DNA of 64,000 nt, taken from the NCBI GenBank assembly GCA_002439165.1, contig DJTE01000011.1, positions 112,348 to 176,347 on the forward strand, in the 5' to 3' direction. Position numbers and translations under genes: made by a program. This DNA comes from Chryseobacterium indologenes (GTDB lineage: Bacteria > Bacteroidota > Bacteroidia > Flavobacteriales > Weeksellaceae). Positions within the stretch are counted from its first letter, which is position 1; every line of letters begins with the position of its first letter. Shown one piece after another: positions 1-8,674 of this stretch. Under the pieces are notes generated by a model. It made no database searches, was not told the DNA's origin, and saw only the letters and a list, made by a program, of their open reading frames with translations.

Positions 1-2059
1 TTTTGTAATAACTGACCCCACATTCCAGGAATTTTTTGAAATCCTCTTTCGGCATATATCCGGAAACCGGAGTGTTGATTACTTTTCCGTCAGGTGTTAT
101 TAAAACATAATGAGGCTGGGAGTTATTATTGAAGTTTACCTGCTGGAATAAGCTCCACCGGTCACCAATCGTTTTCACTTTTTTGATCTGTCCGTCCCCA
201 AGATCAATCTTTGTTTTCTGATCTTCAGGAAGCTCTTCCTTATCATCCACATATAAAGAAGCCAGAACAACATCGTTCTGAAGGATTGGCAGGATATCAG
301 GTTCGCTCCATACAAATTCTTCCATTTTACGACAGTTTTCACATCCGTATCCGGTAAAGTCAATCAGGATAGGTTTGTTCTCTTTTTTCGCAATTTCAAT
401 CGCCTTAAAGAAATCATGTTCAGGATGCATTCCTAAAATCCCGTCTTTCTCGTCATGGAAATAGCTTACATTCAGAGGAGGCAGGATTCCGCTTAACAGC
501 TGAAGTTTCGGGCGGTCTGAAGGAATCAGTCCCTGAATAAGATAAATGACAAAACCGATTCCCAGTGCTCCTAAAATTTTTCTGGTAATAGAGATTTTCG
601 GTTTTTTATCATCATGCGGGAATCTGATCAGCCCGAACAGGTATAAGGCAAGTCCCAAAGCGATAATAATCCATATCGCAATGAAAAGTTCTCTTTTTAA
701 GAAGAATGTTTTGGAAACAAGATCCGCTTTGGATAAGAATTTTAAAGCTAAAGCCAGTTCAACAAAACCTAAAACCACTTTCACGGTATTCATCCATCCT
801 CCGGATTTCGGAAGACTCTGTAAGGCCTGAGGGAATAATGCCAGCAGTCCGAAAACAATAGCCCATGCCAGCCCGAATCCTGCCAGTGCAAAAGTAAGCA
901 GCATCGGAACGTTGGCGGAACCTGTTACGGCACTTCCCAGTAAGCTTCCCAGAATAGGACCTGTACATGAGAATGAAACAATCACAAGCGTTAAGGCCAT
1001 AAAGAAAATACCAATGATTCCTCCTGCTTCTTCCGCTTTTGAAGATTTATTGGCAATAGAGCTTGGAAGCGTAATGTCATAATATCCGAAGAAGCTTCCT
1101 GCAAAGAAGATGAATATGATGAAGAAGGCAATATTCAGCCATACGCTGGTAGAAATTTCGTTGAAAATATTTCCTGCAATCCCATCAATTAAATGGAACG
1201 GCACGCTTAATAAAACGAAGATTAAAAGGATGAAAAATCCGTAGATCAATGCATCTCTTTTACCTTTTGCTTTGTTTTTATTTCCTTTGGTAAAGAATGA
1301 AACCGTTAATGGAATCATTGGGAAAACGCAGGGTGTTAATAGGGCAATTAATCCTCCGATGAAACCCAAGAACAGATAAGTCCAGTAATTTTCATCCACC
1401 TTTGTTGAGGCGGTCCCGCAGTCGGTCAGCGGTTTTTTGAAATCAAGCGTTTCAATTTTCAGCTGTTTGGGATCCAGTTGTGAAGCTTCAGTAATGGTTA
1501 CTTCTGCTTTTGCCGGATTTTCTGTAACTGTTTCAGCTACTTTAGCCGAGTCTTGGGCTGCCTGAGCCGTTTCATCGGTTGCCGCTGTTTCTTCAACTCC
1601 TTTTGGCGTTACTTTCTGGTTGAACTCTAACGTGTTGGGAGCCAGACAAACCCTGTCATCACAGGTCTGATAGGTGATTTCAGAAGTAACGTCTGCCGGT
1701 TTTGCAGGGTCTTTTAATTTAAATTTCTGCTTAAAGCCCGCTGTATTGGAATAGTAGACGATTGTTCCGCCGAAAGCCTCAGAAAATTCCTCATGCTTTT
1801 TACCCACTTCGGTAAATTTTCCGATCAGCTCAATATTTTTGCCCGAAACTTTATATTCAGTAGGAATTCCTGTGTCCTCAGGAAGATCTTTGGAATAAAT
1901 ATGCCAGCCGCTTTCCATAGTGGCATTCAAAACAGCTTCATACTGATTGTTACCCAGGTCATTGACGGTGAACTTAAATTTTACGGGATTTTTAATCTGC
2001 GCATTGATTCCTGCCGCTAAAAATAGGAGGACTGCTAAAAACCAGTTTCTAAATTTCAT
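1..2059 (-). CDS. dsbD: Thiol:disulfide interchange protein DsbD (C-terminus cut by window edge)
   Basis: The frame is open from an ATG at 2059 to the window edge, giving about 686 residues. A signal peptide (MKFRNWFLAVLL...) is followed by a periplasmic domain with a Cys pair near residues 133 and 138 (CDDRVC). Then comes a hydrophobic block of about eight membrane segments carrying the Cys motifs LLTPCVFPMIP and FSCTGPILGS, and last a thioredoxin-like domain with CENC near residue 573. This is the full three-part layout of DsbD, which passes electrons from cytoplasmic thioredoxin to periplasmic proteins. The gene follows tilS with a one-base gap, so the two are probably cotranscribed. Only a few C-terminal residues should be missing. 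Confidence 0.93.
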   Translation of the reverse strand, partial: MKFRNWFLAVLLFLAAGINAQIKNPVKFKFTVNDLGNNQYEAVLNATMESGWHIYSKDLPEDTGIPTEYKVSGKNIELIGKFTEVGKKHEEFSEAFGGTIVYYSNTAGFKQKFKLKDPAKPADVTSEITYQTCDDRVCLAPNTLEFNQKVTPKGVEETAATDETAQAAQDSAKVAETVTENPAKAEVTITEASQLDPKQLKIETLDFKKPLTDCGTASTKVDENYWTYLFLGFIGGLIALLTPCVFPMIPLTVSFFTKGNKNKAKGKRDALIYGFFILLIFVLLSVPFHLIDGIAGNIFNEISTSVWLNIAFFIIFIFFAGSFFGYYDITLPSSIANKSSKAEEAGGIIGIFFMALTLVIVSFSCTGPILGSLLGSAVTGSANVPMLLTFALAGFGLAWAIVFGLLALFPQALQSLPKSGGWMNTVKVVLGFVELALALKFLSKADLVSKTFFLKRELFIAIWIIIALGLALYLFGLIRFPHDDKKPKISITRKILGALGIGFVIYLIQGLIPSDRPKLQLLSGILPPLNVSYFHDEKDGILGMHPEHDFFKAIEIAKKENKPILIDFTGYGCENCRKMEEFVWSEPDILPILQNDVVLASLYVDDKEELPEDQKTKIDLGDGQIKKVKTIGDRWSLFQQVNFNNNSQPHYVLITPDGKVINTPVSGYMPKEDFKKFLECGVSYYK

Positions 2060-2060
2060 T

Positions 2061-3395
2061 TTACTTTTCATTAAAAATTTTGAGAATACATTTCGTCTTC
2101 TCATCTTTTGCATATCTTCTGTCCTGTCTTAAAGGGATGATTCCGAGAACGGAATTGCTGCTGTCGCACAGGATCCAGATTTTTTGCCTCGCTAAAATAG
2201 ATAATTTTTCGTCCCTAAAAAACTTAGAGACTTTCTTTTTGCCTGAAAATCCCGAGGGATAAATTTCATCACCATCCAGCTGTTTCCGCAAATACACGGG
2301 AAACTGTATTTTTTCAGCATCAAACTCCCAGTTAAAAACAGTATTGATTCCATCAATCTCTTCAATAGGATGCTGAAAATTAACGGCAATCAGAGATCCG
2401 GCAGGCTCCGGATTTTCAATAAGGATCATTTTATTACTGATTTCCTGTTTTCGGCCCAGATCGATAAGGATTAATTCGCCACGGCCGATCATCAGCTGAT
2501 AATCTTTTGAAAAAAAAGAACTTCCGTTTTCCGCTTTAAAAATTTTTGGAATCTCATTTTCCCGGTCGAAACCGTATTTTTTTAAGATCTCAAATTTTAC
2601 AAAATCACTTTCCCGGTCCAGCTTTTCCTTTGATAAAATTTTATGGTCCGGGTTAAATACCGTCAGTTTATTTTCAATTTCCTGAATCTGTTTTTCCACA
2701 AAATCTTTGGTCTGATTCAGATATAAAATGCTTTTTTTAAAATTGTCCAGAAAATGATCATTGGTTTCCAGAAGTTTCGGCACAATTTCATTCCTGATCT
2801 TATTTCTCAGGTAATCACTTTTCTTATTGGAGAGGTCTTCCCGGAAATCAATATGGTTTTCTTCAGCATACTGATAGATTTCCTCTTTTGAAAAAGGCAG
2901 AAGCGGGCGAAGAATACGGTTGCTGTTCGCAGGTATCCCGCTGAGACCGTTAATCCCGGCTGCTTTGGATAAATTGATCATGAATGTTTCCAGCTGGTCA
3001 TTCAGATGATGGGCGGTTACCAGAAACTCAAGCTGCTCCTGTTCCCTGATCTTTCTGAAAAAGCCGTAACGGAGCTCCCTGGCCCAAAGCTGAATGGAAT
3101 TTTCAGGCTTCCTGTCTTTTTCCGACACTTCATAAAGATGAAACGGAATATGATTTTTTTCACAGAAATCCTGTACCGTTTTTTGATCGAGATCCGAATC
3201 TTTTCCGCGAAGCTTATAATTGATATGGGCGATATGAATGCTGAATTCGGCATCCTGAAGTTCATCCCTGAAATCTCTGAACAATGAGGCCAGAACCATG
3301 GAATCCGCACCTCCGCTTACCGCCAGAAGATAGCTGCGTTTTTCCGGATCGCTGACCAGGTTTTTCAACTCATTTTTTAAACTTATTTTTTTCAA
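2061..3395 (-). CDS. tilS: tRNA(Ile)-lysidine synthase TilS
   Basis: A 444-residue protein with the PP-loop motif SGGADS at residues 27-32, typical of N-type ATP pyrophosphatases. The sequence after it (AHHLNDQLETF) and the C-terminal substrate-binding part, including YPSGFSGKKKVSKFF, match TilS. The enzyme places lysidine at C34 of tRNA-Ile(CAU) so that it reads AUA. It is the first gene of a minus-strand pair with dsbD. A TAnnTTTG box lies 27 bases upstream of the start and faces away from the promoter of the neighbouring OmpA-like gene. The length is normal for the family. Confidence 0.95.
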   Translation of the reverse strand: MKKISLKNELKNLVSDPEKRSYLLAVSGGADSMVLASLFRDFRDELQDAEFSIHIAHINYKLRGKDSDLDQKTVQDFCEKNHIPFHLYEVSEKDRKPENSIQLWARELRYGFFRKIREQEQLEFLVTAHHLNDQLETFMINLSKAAGINGLSGIPANSNRILRPLLPFSKEEIYQYAEENHIDFREDLSNKKSDYLRNKIRNEIVPKLLETNDHFLDNFKKSILYLNQTKDFVEKQIQEIENKLTVFNPDHKILSKEKLDRESDFVKFEILKKYGFDRENEIPKIFKAENGSSFFSKDYQLMIGRGELILIDLGRKQEISNKMILIENPEPAGSLIAVNFQHPIEEIDGINTVFNWEFDAEKIQFPVYLRKQLDGDEIYPSGFSGKKKVSKFFRDEKLSILARQKIWILCDSSNSVLGIIPLRQDRRYAKDEKTKCILKIFNEK

Positions 3396-3421
3396 GACGC
3401 AGGGTGGAAATTTCTTTTATG

Positions 3422-3429
3422 CAAAGATA
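3422..3429 (-). promoter_or_regulatory. -7 box of tilS-dsbD
   Basis: On the minus strand this reads TATCTTTG, a full match to the Bacteroidota TAnnTTTG box. It sits in the 90-bp divergent gap between tilS and the OmpA-like gene. No TTG was found at the usual -33 spacing. Confidence 0.6.
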
Positions 3430-3455
3430 ATCCATATAATTCAATTGAATTTCCC

Positions 3456-3463
3456 TAACTTTG
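3456..3463 (+). promoter_or_regulatory. -7 box of the OmpA-like lipoprotein gene
   Basis: TAACTTTG matches TAnnTTTG and ends 22 bases before the ATG at 3486. It is divergent to the tilS box 26 bases away. Confidence 0.6.
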
Positions 3464-3485
3464 ATTCGTCTAAAAATGATTACTT

Positions 3486-4319
3486 ATGAAGATTTTTAAA
3501 ATTTTAGCAGTTTCTGCAATGGCGCTGGGATTGACATCTTGTGTCAGCAAAAAACAGTATGACGCTTTGAGCACAAACTATAAGCAGTGTATTGAAAATA
3601 TTGGTGAAAGACAAAGAGAAATCCAGGATTTAAAGTCTCAGAATTCAGCATTGGCCGGTGAAAACAATCTGTTGAAAAGCCAGCACGATGCTTTAAAATC
3701 ATCTTTGGATGCCTGTCTTTCCAATACAGGAAAAAGTTCAGCTAATATTGATAAACTGGTGGGAGAAATCAATGCCTCCAACTCTTATATCAAGCAGCTG
3801 ATCTCCAGCAATGCGAAGAACGACAGTCTGAATCTTGCATTATCCAACAAGCTGAAAAGATCTCTGGATAACGTAGCGGATGATGATGTACAGGTAAAAG
3901 TTCTGAAAGGGGTGGTAATGATCTCACTTTCGGATAAAATGTTATATAAAACAGGAGATTACAATGTATTGCCGGCAGCTCAGGAAGTGCTTGGAAAAGT
4001 GGCAAAAGTAATCAATGATTACGATAAATATTCCGTATTGATTGAAGGTAACACAGATAATGCACCTTTGAACTCTCCTAATCTGCCAAAAGACAACTGG
4101 GATCTTTCCGCACTGAGAGGTACGGCCATTGCGAAAGTATTGCAGACGCAGTTTGGAGTAGATCCTGCAAGAATTACCGCGGGAGGACGTTCTGAATACA
4201 ATCCTAAAGCAACCAACATGAGTGTTTCGGGAAGAGCGGAGAACAGAAGAACAGAAATCATCATTATGCCTAAGCTTGATGAGTTTATGAAACTGATGGA
4301 TATTGCTCCTAAGAAATAA
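3486..4319 (+). CDS. OmpA-family outer-membrane lipoprotein
   Basis: A 277-residue protein with a lipoprotein signal ending in LTSC (Cys at residue 19). A long helical, probably coiled-coil region follows (residues 25-120). The C-terminal OmpA/MotB peptidoglycan-binding domain is at about 150-270 and carries the hallmarks GNTDN, LSALRG..IAKVL, GGRSEYNP and GRAENRRTEI. It probably tethers the outer membrane to peptidoglycan. It is transcribed alone from its own -7 box and ends at a strong bidirectional hairpin. The family assignment is firm; the specific physiological role is not known. Confidence 0.92.
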   Translation: MKIFKILAVSAMALGLTSCVSKKQYDALSTNYKQCIENIGERQREIQDLKSQNSALAGENNLLKSQHDALKSSLDACLSNTGKSSANIDKLVGEINASNSYIKQLISSNAKNDSLNLALSNKLKRSLDNVADDDVQVKVLKGVVMISLSDKMLYKTGDYNVLPAAQEVLGKVAKVINDYDKYSVLIEGNTDNAPLNSPNLPKDNWDLSALRGTAIAKVLQTQFGVDPARITAGGRSEYNPKATNMSVSGRAENRRTEIIIMPKLDEFMKLMDIAPKK

Positions 4320-4340
4320 TACAGATAACTTATAAATAAA

Positions 4341-4377
4341 AACAGATCCTGAAGAAATTCGGGATCTGTTTTTTTAA
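4341..4377. terminator. Bidirectional terminator shared by two convergent genes
   Basis: A stem beginning CAGATCC and ending GGATCTG, about 13 bp including one G-T pair, with loop GAAA. It is flanked by A5 on one side and T7 on the other, so it can act in both directions. It lies 22 bases after the OmpA-like stop and directly abuts the stop codon of the small minus-strand ORF. Confidence 0.85.
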
Positions 4378-4533
4378 TCAAATTAATTCTTCTTTTTTCA
4401 ATAATGAGATAATTCGCTGTAAAAATGAGCTGGATATTTCGGTTTTAGTTTTTCTTAACGAAGAAACCGCTCTGCTGTCTGGCTTTGCGGTCTTCTGATT
4501 CTCCTGGTTAATTTGTTTTTCAGCCACATTCAT
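4378..4533 (-). CDS. Small basic protein, 51 residues, function unknown
   Basis: An open frame from ATG at 4533 to TGA at 4378. The product begins MNVAEKQINQENQK and ends SLLKKEELI; it is polar and rich in Lys, Ser and Gln, with a possible amphipathic helix at the C-terminus. Three things support a real gene: an AAAGGA ribosome-binding site seven bases before the ATG, a TACATTTG box 37 bases before it, and a bidirectional terminator that starts right at its stop codon. No signal peptide or known domain is visible. I do not recognise the family. Confidence 0.5.
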   Translation of the reverse strand: MNVAEKQINQENQKTAKPDSRAVSSLRKTKTEISSSFLQRIISLLKKEELI

Positions 4534-4570
4534 TGTTTTTTCCTTTAGTGTTTTTACCCTTTGTTCTCTG

Positions 4571-4578
4571 CAAATGTA
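4571..4578 (-). promoter_or_regulatory. -7 box of the 51-residue small gene
   Basis: On the minus strand the sequence is TACATTTG, a full match to TAnnTTTG, giving a leader of about 35 bases before the small ORF. Confidence 0.45.
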
Positions 4579-4727
4579 TAGCTATTATCAATATCAGGGT
4601 ATCCGTGTTTTTACGGTATTTTGCATTGAATGTATTTTTTTTTTCCAATGATGGATTTAGGTACTAACCTCAGTCCGGGATAAGAATATCCGATAGATTC
4701 ATAGAATTGAATACGTTGTCTAAAAGC

Positions 4728-4786
4728 AAGCTCCGTAGGAGCGGCCTGATAATCATATTGGTTATTACCTCACGCTCCTGGAGCTT
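4728..4786. repeat. Palindromic intergenic repeat (REP/MITE-like)
   Basis: Two nested hairpins, GCTCC-GTA-GGAGC at the left and GCTCC-T-GGAGC at the right, are themselves near-perfect inverted copies of each other (AAGCTCC...GGAGCG against CGCTCC...GGAGCTT) across 59 bp. There is no coding frame. The style resembles dispersed palindromic repeats of flavobacterial intergenic regions; the family is inferred and only one copy lies in this window. Confidence 0.55.
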
Positions 4787-4830
4787 CAATACTCATTCAG
4801 GTTAATTAGGGACTTTCCTTATATTTTAAG

Positions 4831-4838
4831 TACATTTG
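4831..4838 (+). promoter_or_regulatory. -7 box of the O-methyltransferase gene
   Basis: TACATTTG matches TAnnTTTG and ends 20 bases before the ATG at 4859. Confidence 0.5.
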
Positions 4839-4858
4839 AATAACAAAAAAATTGCAGC

Positions 4859-5506
4859 ATGAGCTTTTTCGAAGAAAAGAATCCTGAAATGGACAGGTAT
4901 CTGGAAACCCACGCTTCCTCAGAACCTGAAATCTTGAAAAAATTGAGAAGAGAGACCTATCAGAAAACCACCCAGCCGCATATGATTTCCGGTTATCAGC
5001 AGGGAAGGCTTTTAACGATTGTTTCTCAGATGATACGTCCTGAAAATGTACTTGAGATAGGAACTTTTACGGGGTATGCTACATTATGCCTGGCTGCCGG
5101 ACTCGCCAGAGATGGGAAGATAACAACGCTGGATGTAAACGAAGATCTGGCCTATCTGCCAAAAAAATACTTTGAAAACAGCGAATATGCAGCACAGATT
5201 ACCTTCAGGCTTCAGGATGCCAAAGAATTTCTGAAAGAAACAGACGAATTTTTTGATCTTGTTTTTATTGACGCTGATAAAGAAAACTATGCCGAATATT
5301 TCAGACTGATCAAGCCCAGAACGAAATCAGGCTCGGTAGTGATGTTTGATAATGTCTTATGGTATGGAAAAGTGCTGGAGGAAAATCCTAAACAGAAATC
5401 CACACAGGCCATTAAAGAACTGAATGATTTAATCGCAAAAGATGACGATTTTGAAAATCTTATTTTACCTTTGCGGGATGGAGTAAACTTCCTTCGCAGG
5501 AAGTAA
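4859..5506 (+). CDS. Class I SAM-dependent O-methyltransferase
   Basis: A 215-residue protein of the family-3 O-methyltransferase type (caffeoyl-CoA/catechol-like). The SAM-binding motif I is VLEIGTFTGYATL near residues 63-75, and VFIDADKENY near residues 138-147 supplies the metal-binding Asp. FDNVLWYGKV follows, as usual in this family. The substrate cannot be told from sequence. The gene has its own -7 box and ends at a hairpin; the next gene starts 57 bases on. It is a cytoplasmic, normal-length protein. Confidence 0.9.
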   Translation: MSFFEEKNPEMDRYLETHASSEPEILKKLRRETYQKTTQPHMISGYQQGRLLTIVSQMIRPENVLEIGTFTGYATLCLAAGLARDGKITTLDVNEDLAYLPKKYFENSEYAAQITFRLQDAKEFLKETDEFFDLVFIDADKENYAEYFRLIKPRTKSGSVVMFDNVLWYGKVLEENPKQKSTQAIKELNDLIAKDDDFENLILPLRDGVNFLRRK

Positions 5507-5520
5507 TTAAAGATATGACA

Positions 5521-5548
5521 CCGAAAAATTCAGAGCTGAATTTTTCGG
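5521..5548 (+). terminator. Perfect hairpin after the O-methyltransferase gene
   Basis: CCGAAAAATTCAG pairs perfectly with CTGAATTTTTCGG over 13 bp with a two-base loop. The U-rich stretch lies inside the 3' arm and no T run follows, so termination strength is uncertain. Confidence 0.55.
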
Positions 5549-5563
5549 CTTCCTAACTTCTAA

Positions 5564-6289
5564 ATGAATAAAATGAACAAAGGAATTTGTATAGTCACGG
5601 TAGCACCGGTACGGGCAGAAGGTTCGGATAAAGCGGAAATTGTTACAGAAATATTGTTTGGAGAAAGTGCAGACATTCTTGAAGTAAATAAAAACTGGAC
5701 CAGAATAAAGATGCATTACGATGGCTATGAAGGATGGATGGATACCAAACAGCTGAAACCTGTTACCGGTGAAGAGCTGGAAAAAAGGAAAATTACAGTC
5801 GTTACTGAAGATTTTTCTTCCGTGCTGATGAATGACGGAAAAACACTTCTCTCTATGGGGTCCGAAGTGGAATTTCCTGTGGTTGCATCAAGAAGAAGTC
5901 ACGATCTGCGCGAAAGTATAGCCCTGGCTGCTAAAGAGTTTCTCAATGTTCCATACCTGTGGGGTGGGAAAAGCTTTTTTGCCGTAGATTGCTCCGGCTT
6001 TACACAGCTGGTCTATAAAATTCACGGAATTAAACTTCCGAGAGATACTTATCAGCAGGCAGAAGCAGGCGTTCCTTTAAACTTTGTTGAAGAAAGTCAG
6101 CCAGGAGATTTGGCCTTTTTTGAAAACCCTGAAGGGAAAATTATCCATGTGGGGATCATGCTGGATAACCAGAGAATTATCCACGCTTCAGGAAAAGTAA
6201 GAATTGATATTCTGGATTCTACCGGAATCTTCAATAAGGAAATGAATAAGCACACTCACAAACTGAGGGTGATTAAAAATGTTCTTTAG
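5564..6289 (+). CDS. NlpC/P60-family cell-wall hydrolase with SH3-like domain
   Basis: A 241-residue protein. The N-terminal part (about 8-68) looks like a bacterial SH3 domain (NWTRIKMHYDGYEGWM). The C-terminal NlpC/P60 domain has the catalytic Cys at 143 in VDCSGF, His at about 195 in IIHVGIM and a further His at 207 (RIIHASG). The family cleaves the D-gamma-Glu-diaminopimelate bond in peptidoglycan stems. No signal peptide is seen, so it may act on recycled muropeptides in the cytoplasm, like YkfC/BacCYL proteins; that is inference. A second ATG at 5573 is an alternative start. Confidence 0.88.
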   Translation: MNKMNKGICIVTVAPVRAEGSDKAEIVTEILFGESADILEVNKNWTRIKMHYDGYEGWMDTKQLKPVTGEELEKRKITVVTEDFSSVLMNDGKTLLSMGSEVEFPVVASRRSHDLRESIALAAKEFLNVPYLWGGKSFFAVDCSGFTQLVYKIHGIKLPRDTYQQAEAGVPLNFVEESQPGDLAFFENPEGKIIHVGIMLDNQRIIHASGKVRIDILDSTGIFNKEMNKHTHKLRVIKNVL

Positions 6290-6308
6290 GCTTTAAAACC
6301 AGTCTGGG

Positions 6309-6776
6309 ATGGAAAATATTTTACTGACCGCTTTTGATCTTTTAAATTTAGGAATGTTGATCTTCTTCTGGAGATTTACCCTGAGATATTATAAGGCACT
6401 TCCTGAGAAAATTCCTGTTCACTTCGATTTTTATGGAAAAGCCGATCATTTCGGAAACAGAAAGTTTTCCTTTTTTATGCCGGCTTTTATAACGGTATTA
6501 TTTGGAGTGCTTACTGTTGTATTAAGGTTTGAAAATACAGTTAATTTTCCGGTAGAAATTACCGAACAGAATAAAGACTCCCAGTTTCTGATCATGGAAA
6601 TCTTTGTTCGATGGATGATTACTTTGGCCATACTGATCTGTATGAATCTCCAGGATTATATGTTCCGCTATACCTTTGATGAAAACGTAAAGCCGAGGGT
6701 TCCTTTCGGAGGAGCGATGCTGGCTGTTTTTGGAAGTATGATCACCATATTTGTTTTTATTGGTCTGTTTAAATGA
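6309..6776 (+). CDS. DUF1648 membrane protein
   Basis: A 155-residue membrane protein with about four hydrophobic segments. The stretch ALPEKIPVHFDFYGKADHFG near residues 31-50 is the hallmark of DUF1648. In Bacillus this domain occurs in SdpI-type immunity proteins, but most family members have no known function and nothing here points to a toxin partner. It begins 20 bases after the NlpC/P60 gene and 44 bases before waaA on the same strand, so the three may be one transcript. Confidence 0.8.
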   Translation: MENILLTAFDLLNLGMLIFFWRFTLRYYKALPEKIPVHFDFYGKADHFGNRKFSFFMPAFITVLFGVLTVVLRFENTVNFPVEITEQNKDSQFLIMEIFVRWMITLAILICMNLQDYMFRYTFDENVKPRVPFGGAMLAVFGSMITIFVFIGLFK

Positions 6777-6820
6777 AGTCCTTCAATTATCATAAAGCTA
6801 AATCTGAAAAATAACCCCCG

Positions 6821-8053
6821 ATGTCTTTTCTTTATAATCTTTTCGTCAGTCTTCTCATTTTCGGAATGAAGATTTTCGCATTGTTTAATGATAAAACTAA
6901 AAAAGGAGTTGAAGGGAGAAAAGAATCTCTGAATAAAGTGAAAAGTGCTTTTTCAGCTTCCGATAAAACTATCTGGATGCATGCCGCCAGTCTGGGAGAA
7001 TATGAACAGGGACTGCCGGTGTTGGAAAAACTGAAAGAGAAATATCCCCGTCATAAAATTCTGGTAACCTTCTTTTCACCTTCGGGATATGAGAATGTGA
7101 TTAAGAAGAAACATATCGCGGATGTAATCTGCTATCTTCCTTTTGATAAGAAAAATATTGTAAAAGACTTTGTATCAGGTATTAATGTTGAACTATTTTT
7201 TACGGTGAAGTATGATTACTGGTACAATCTCCTGGCTGAACTTAAAAATAAAGGCACTACCATCTATGTTGTTTCTGCCTTGTTTTATGAAAGCCAGTCG
7301 TTCTTCACGTCGTATGGAAAATGGTTTGTAAAGCAGCTTCAGAAAAATATCGATTGGTTTTTTCATCAGACTCCGTTTTCTATGGCACTTGCCAAAAGTG
7401 TAGGACTTACCAATTCTTCGGTAGCGGGTGACACGCGGTTTGATCGTGTAAAACAGCTTAGAATGCGTGATAACCATGTAGAATATATCAACAAATTTAT
7501 CGATGGTAAACAAACCGTGGTTTTTGGAAGCAGCTGGCAGGCCGAAGAGAAGATTGCAGCAACAGTTTTTAGGAAAAATGCGGACCTGAAATTAATTATA
7601 GCCCCTCATGATCTGAAAAGAGTTGAGCATTTAAAAAGCATCTTCCCTGATGCTTTGGTATACAGTGAAATTAACAATGCAGAAGCAGCTGTAAAAGAAT
7701 CTCAGATTTTAATTATAGACAGCATCGGATTGTTGTCAAAACTTTATTCCTATGCAGATATAGCTGTGGTAGGCGGAGGTTTCCATGATGCAGGGCTTCA
7801 CAATATTCTCGAAGCAGCAACATTTGGAGTTCCGGTAGTTTTTGGAAATCACTACAAAAAAAATCCCGAAGCAGATGATCTGATTACCGCGGAAGGCGGA
7901 AGATCCTTTTCTGAGGAAAATGCTGCCGCTGAATTTGTTCTATTTCTCCTCAATAACAGAGAAGAACTGGAAACAATGTCCCAAAATGCAGGCAGATTTA
8001 TAGACGGGAAACCGAACTCCACAGAACTTATTCTCCGGAAAATTTTATTTTAA
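6821..8053 (+). CDS. waaA: 3-deoxy-D-manno-octulosonic acid transferase (Kdo transferase)
   Basis: A 410-residue GT-B glycosyltransferase with an N-terminal membrane anchor. MHAASLGEYEQGLPVLEKL near residues 49-67 and the later VVGGGFHDAGLHNILEAATFGVPVVFG are strong WaaA/KdtA motifs, including the Glu of the catalytic region (SLGEYEQG). It adds Kdo to lipid IVA at the inner face of the cytoplasmic membrane, an early step of lipopolysaccharide core assembly. Its last nine bases overlap the convergent minus-strand gene. Confidence 0.95.
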   Translation: MSFLYNLFVSLLIFGMKIFALFNDKTKKGVEGRKESLNKVKSAFSASDKTIWMHAASLGEYEQGLPVLEKLKEKYPRHKILVTFFSPSGYENVIKKKHIADVICYLPFDKKNIVKDFVSGINVELFFTVKYDYWYNLLAELKNKGTTIYVVSALFYESQSFFTSYGKWFVKQLQKNIDWFFHQTPFSMALAKSVGLTNSSVAGDTRFDRVKQLRMRDNHVEYINKFIDGKQTVVFGSSWQAEEKIAATVFRKNADLKLIIAPHDLKRVEHLKSIFPDALVYSEINNAEAAVKESQILIIDSIGLLSKLYSYADIAVVGGGFHDAGLHNILEAATFGVPVVFGNHYKKNPEADDLITAEGGRSFSEENAAAEFVLFLLNNREELETMSQNAGRFIDGKPNSTELILRKILF

Positions 8054-8674
8054 AAATCCCTGGCTTTTGATCCCTTTCATGATCTGTTCAATATTTTCCG
8101 GAATATCCTCACAGCTTCGGAGCCAGTTCATATCCACGCCGTTGTTGGTAGATAATTTCAGCAGATAATGGTTTTCTTCTATACCGGATCGGGCTGTTCT
8201 CAGGAAGTCATCAATTTCCAGCCAGTAATCTTCATCCAGTTTTTTGGCAAGGATCAGGGCTTTAAATACTTTATTGATGATATAAAGGTATAATTTGTAC
8301 ACATGGTCAAATCTTTGCCTGCTGAGGTCGCTGTTGTATTCTAAAATTTTGTTGATCAGAAGCAGGTTAAGCGAAACATCCCCGAATTTGTCGGTGGTTA
8401 TTTTTACATGCTCAGTGATCTCTGCGCTTATTTTCCGGATGACGCTCAGAAAATATTTGGAATTGCCGATGTATTTGGAAGCCAGAAGCACCTTTTCTGA
8501 AACATTTTCTTCCATGGCATTCCTTTTATCATCCGTAGTTTCAGGATCAATCAGTTCAAAATATAATTTTTTAGACAGGAGCTTGTCTTTCTTCAGCAAT
8601 CTGAAAATAAGCCTGTCCTTTTCTATATTTGAAAAAGCACTCAGTGCCGCTTTGAATTCTTTTGAATACTCCAT
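8045..8674 (-). CDS. Unknown protein in surface-sugar group
   Basis: A 209-residue, mostly helical and charged protein with no signal peptide or membrane segment and no motif I recognise. Its ATG shares one base with the stop of the upstream glycosyltransferase (TGATG), so the two are translationally coupled. This suggests a role tied to polysaccharide synthesis or its control. Its end overlaps the end of convergent waaA by nine bases. No confident function can be given. Confidence 0.75.
   Translation of the reverse strand: MEYSKEFKAALSAFSNIEKDRLIFRLLKKDKLLSKKLYFELIDPETTDDKRNAMEENVSEKVLLASKYIGNSKYFLSVIRKISAEITEHVKITTDKFGDVSLNLLLINKILEYNSDLSRQRFDHVYKLYLYIINKVFKALILAKKLDEDYWLEIDDFLRTARSGIEENHYLLKLSTNNGVDMNWLRSCEDIPENIEQIMKGIKSQGFLK

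Noticed and set aside
4580..4605. Third copy of the 28-bp accessory promoter element
   Set aside because: It shares only CTATTATCA and ATCAGGGTAT with a six-base insert, which is too little to call a copy.
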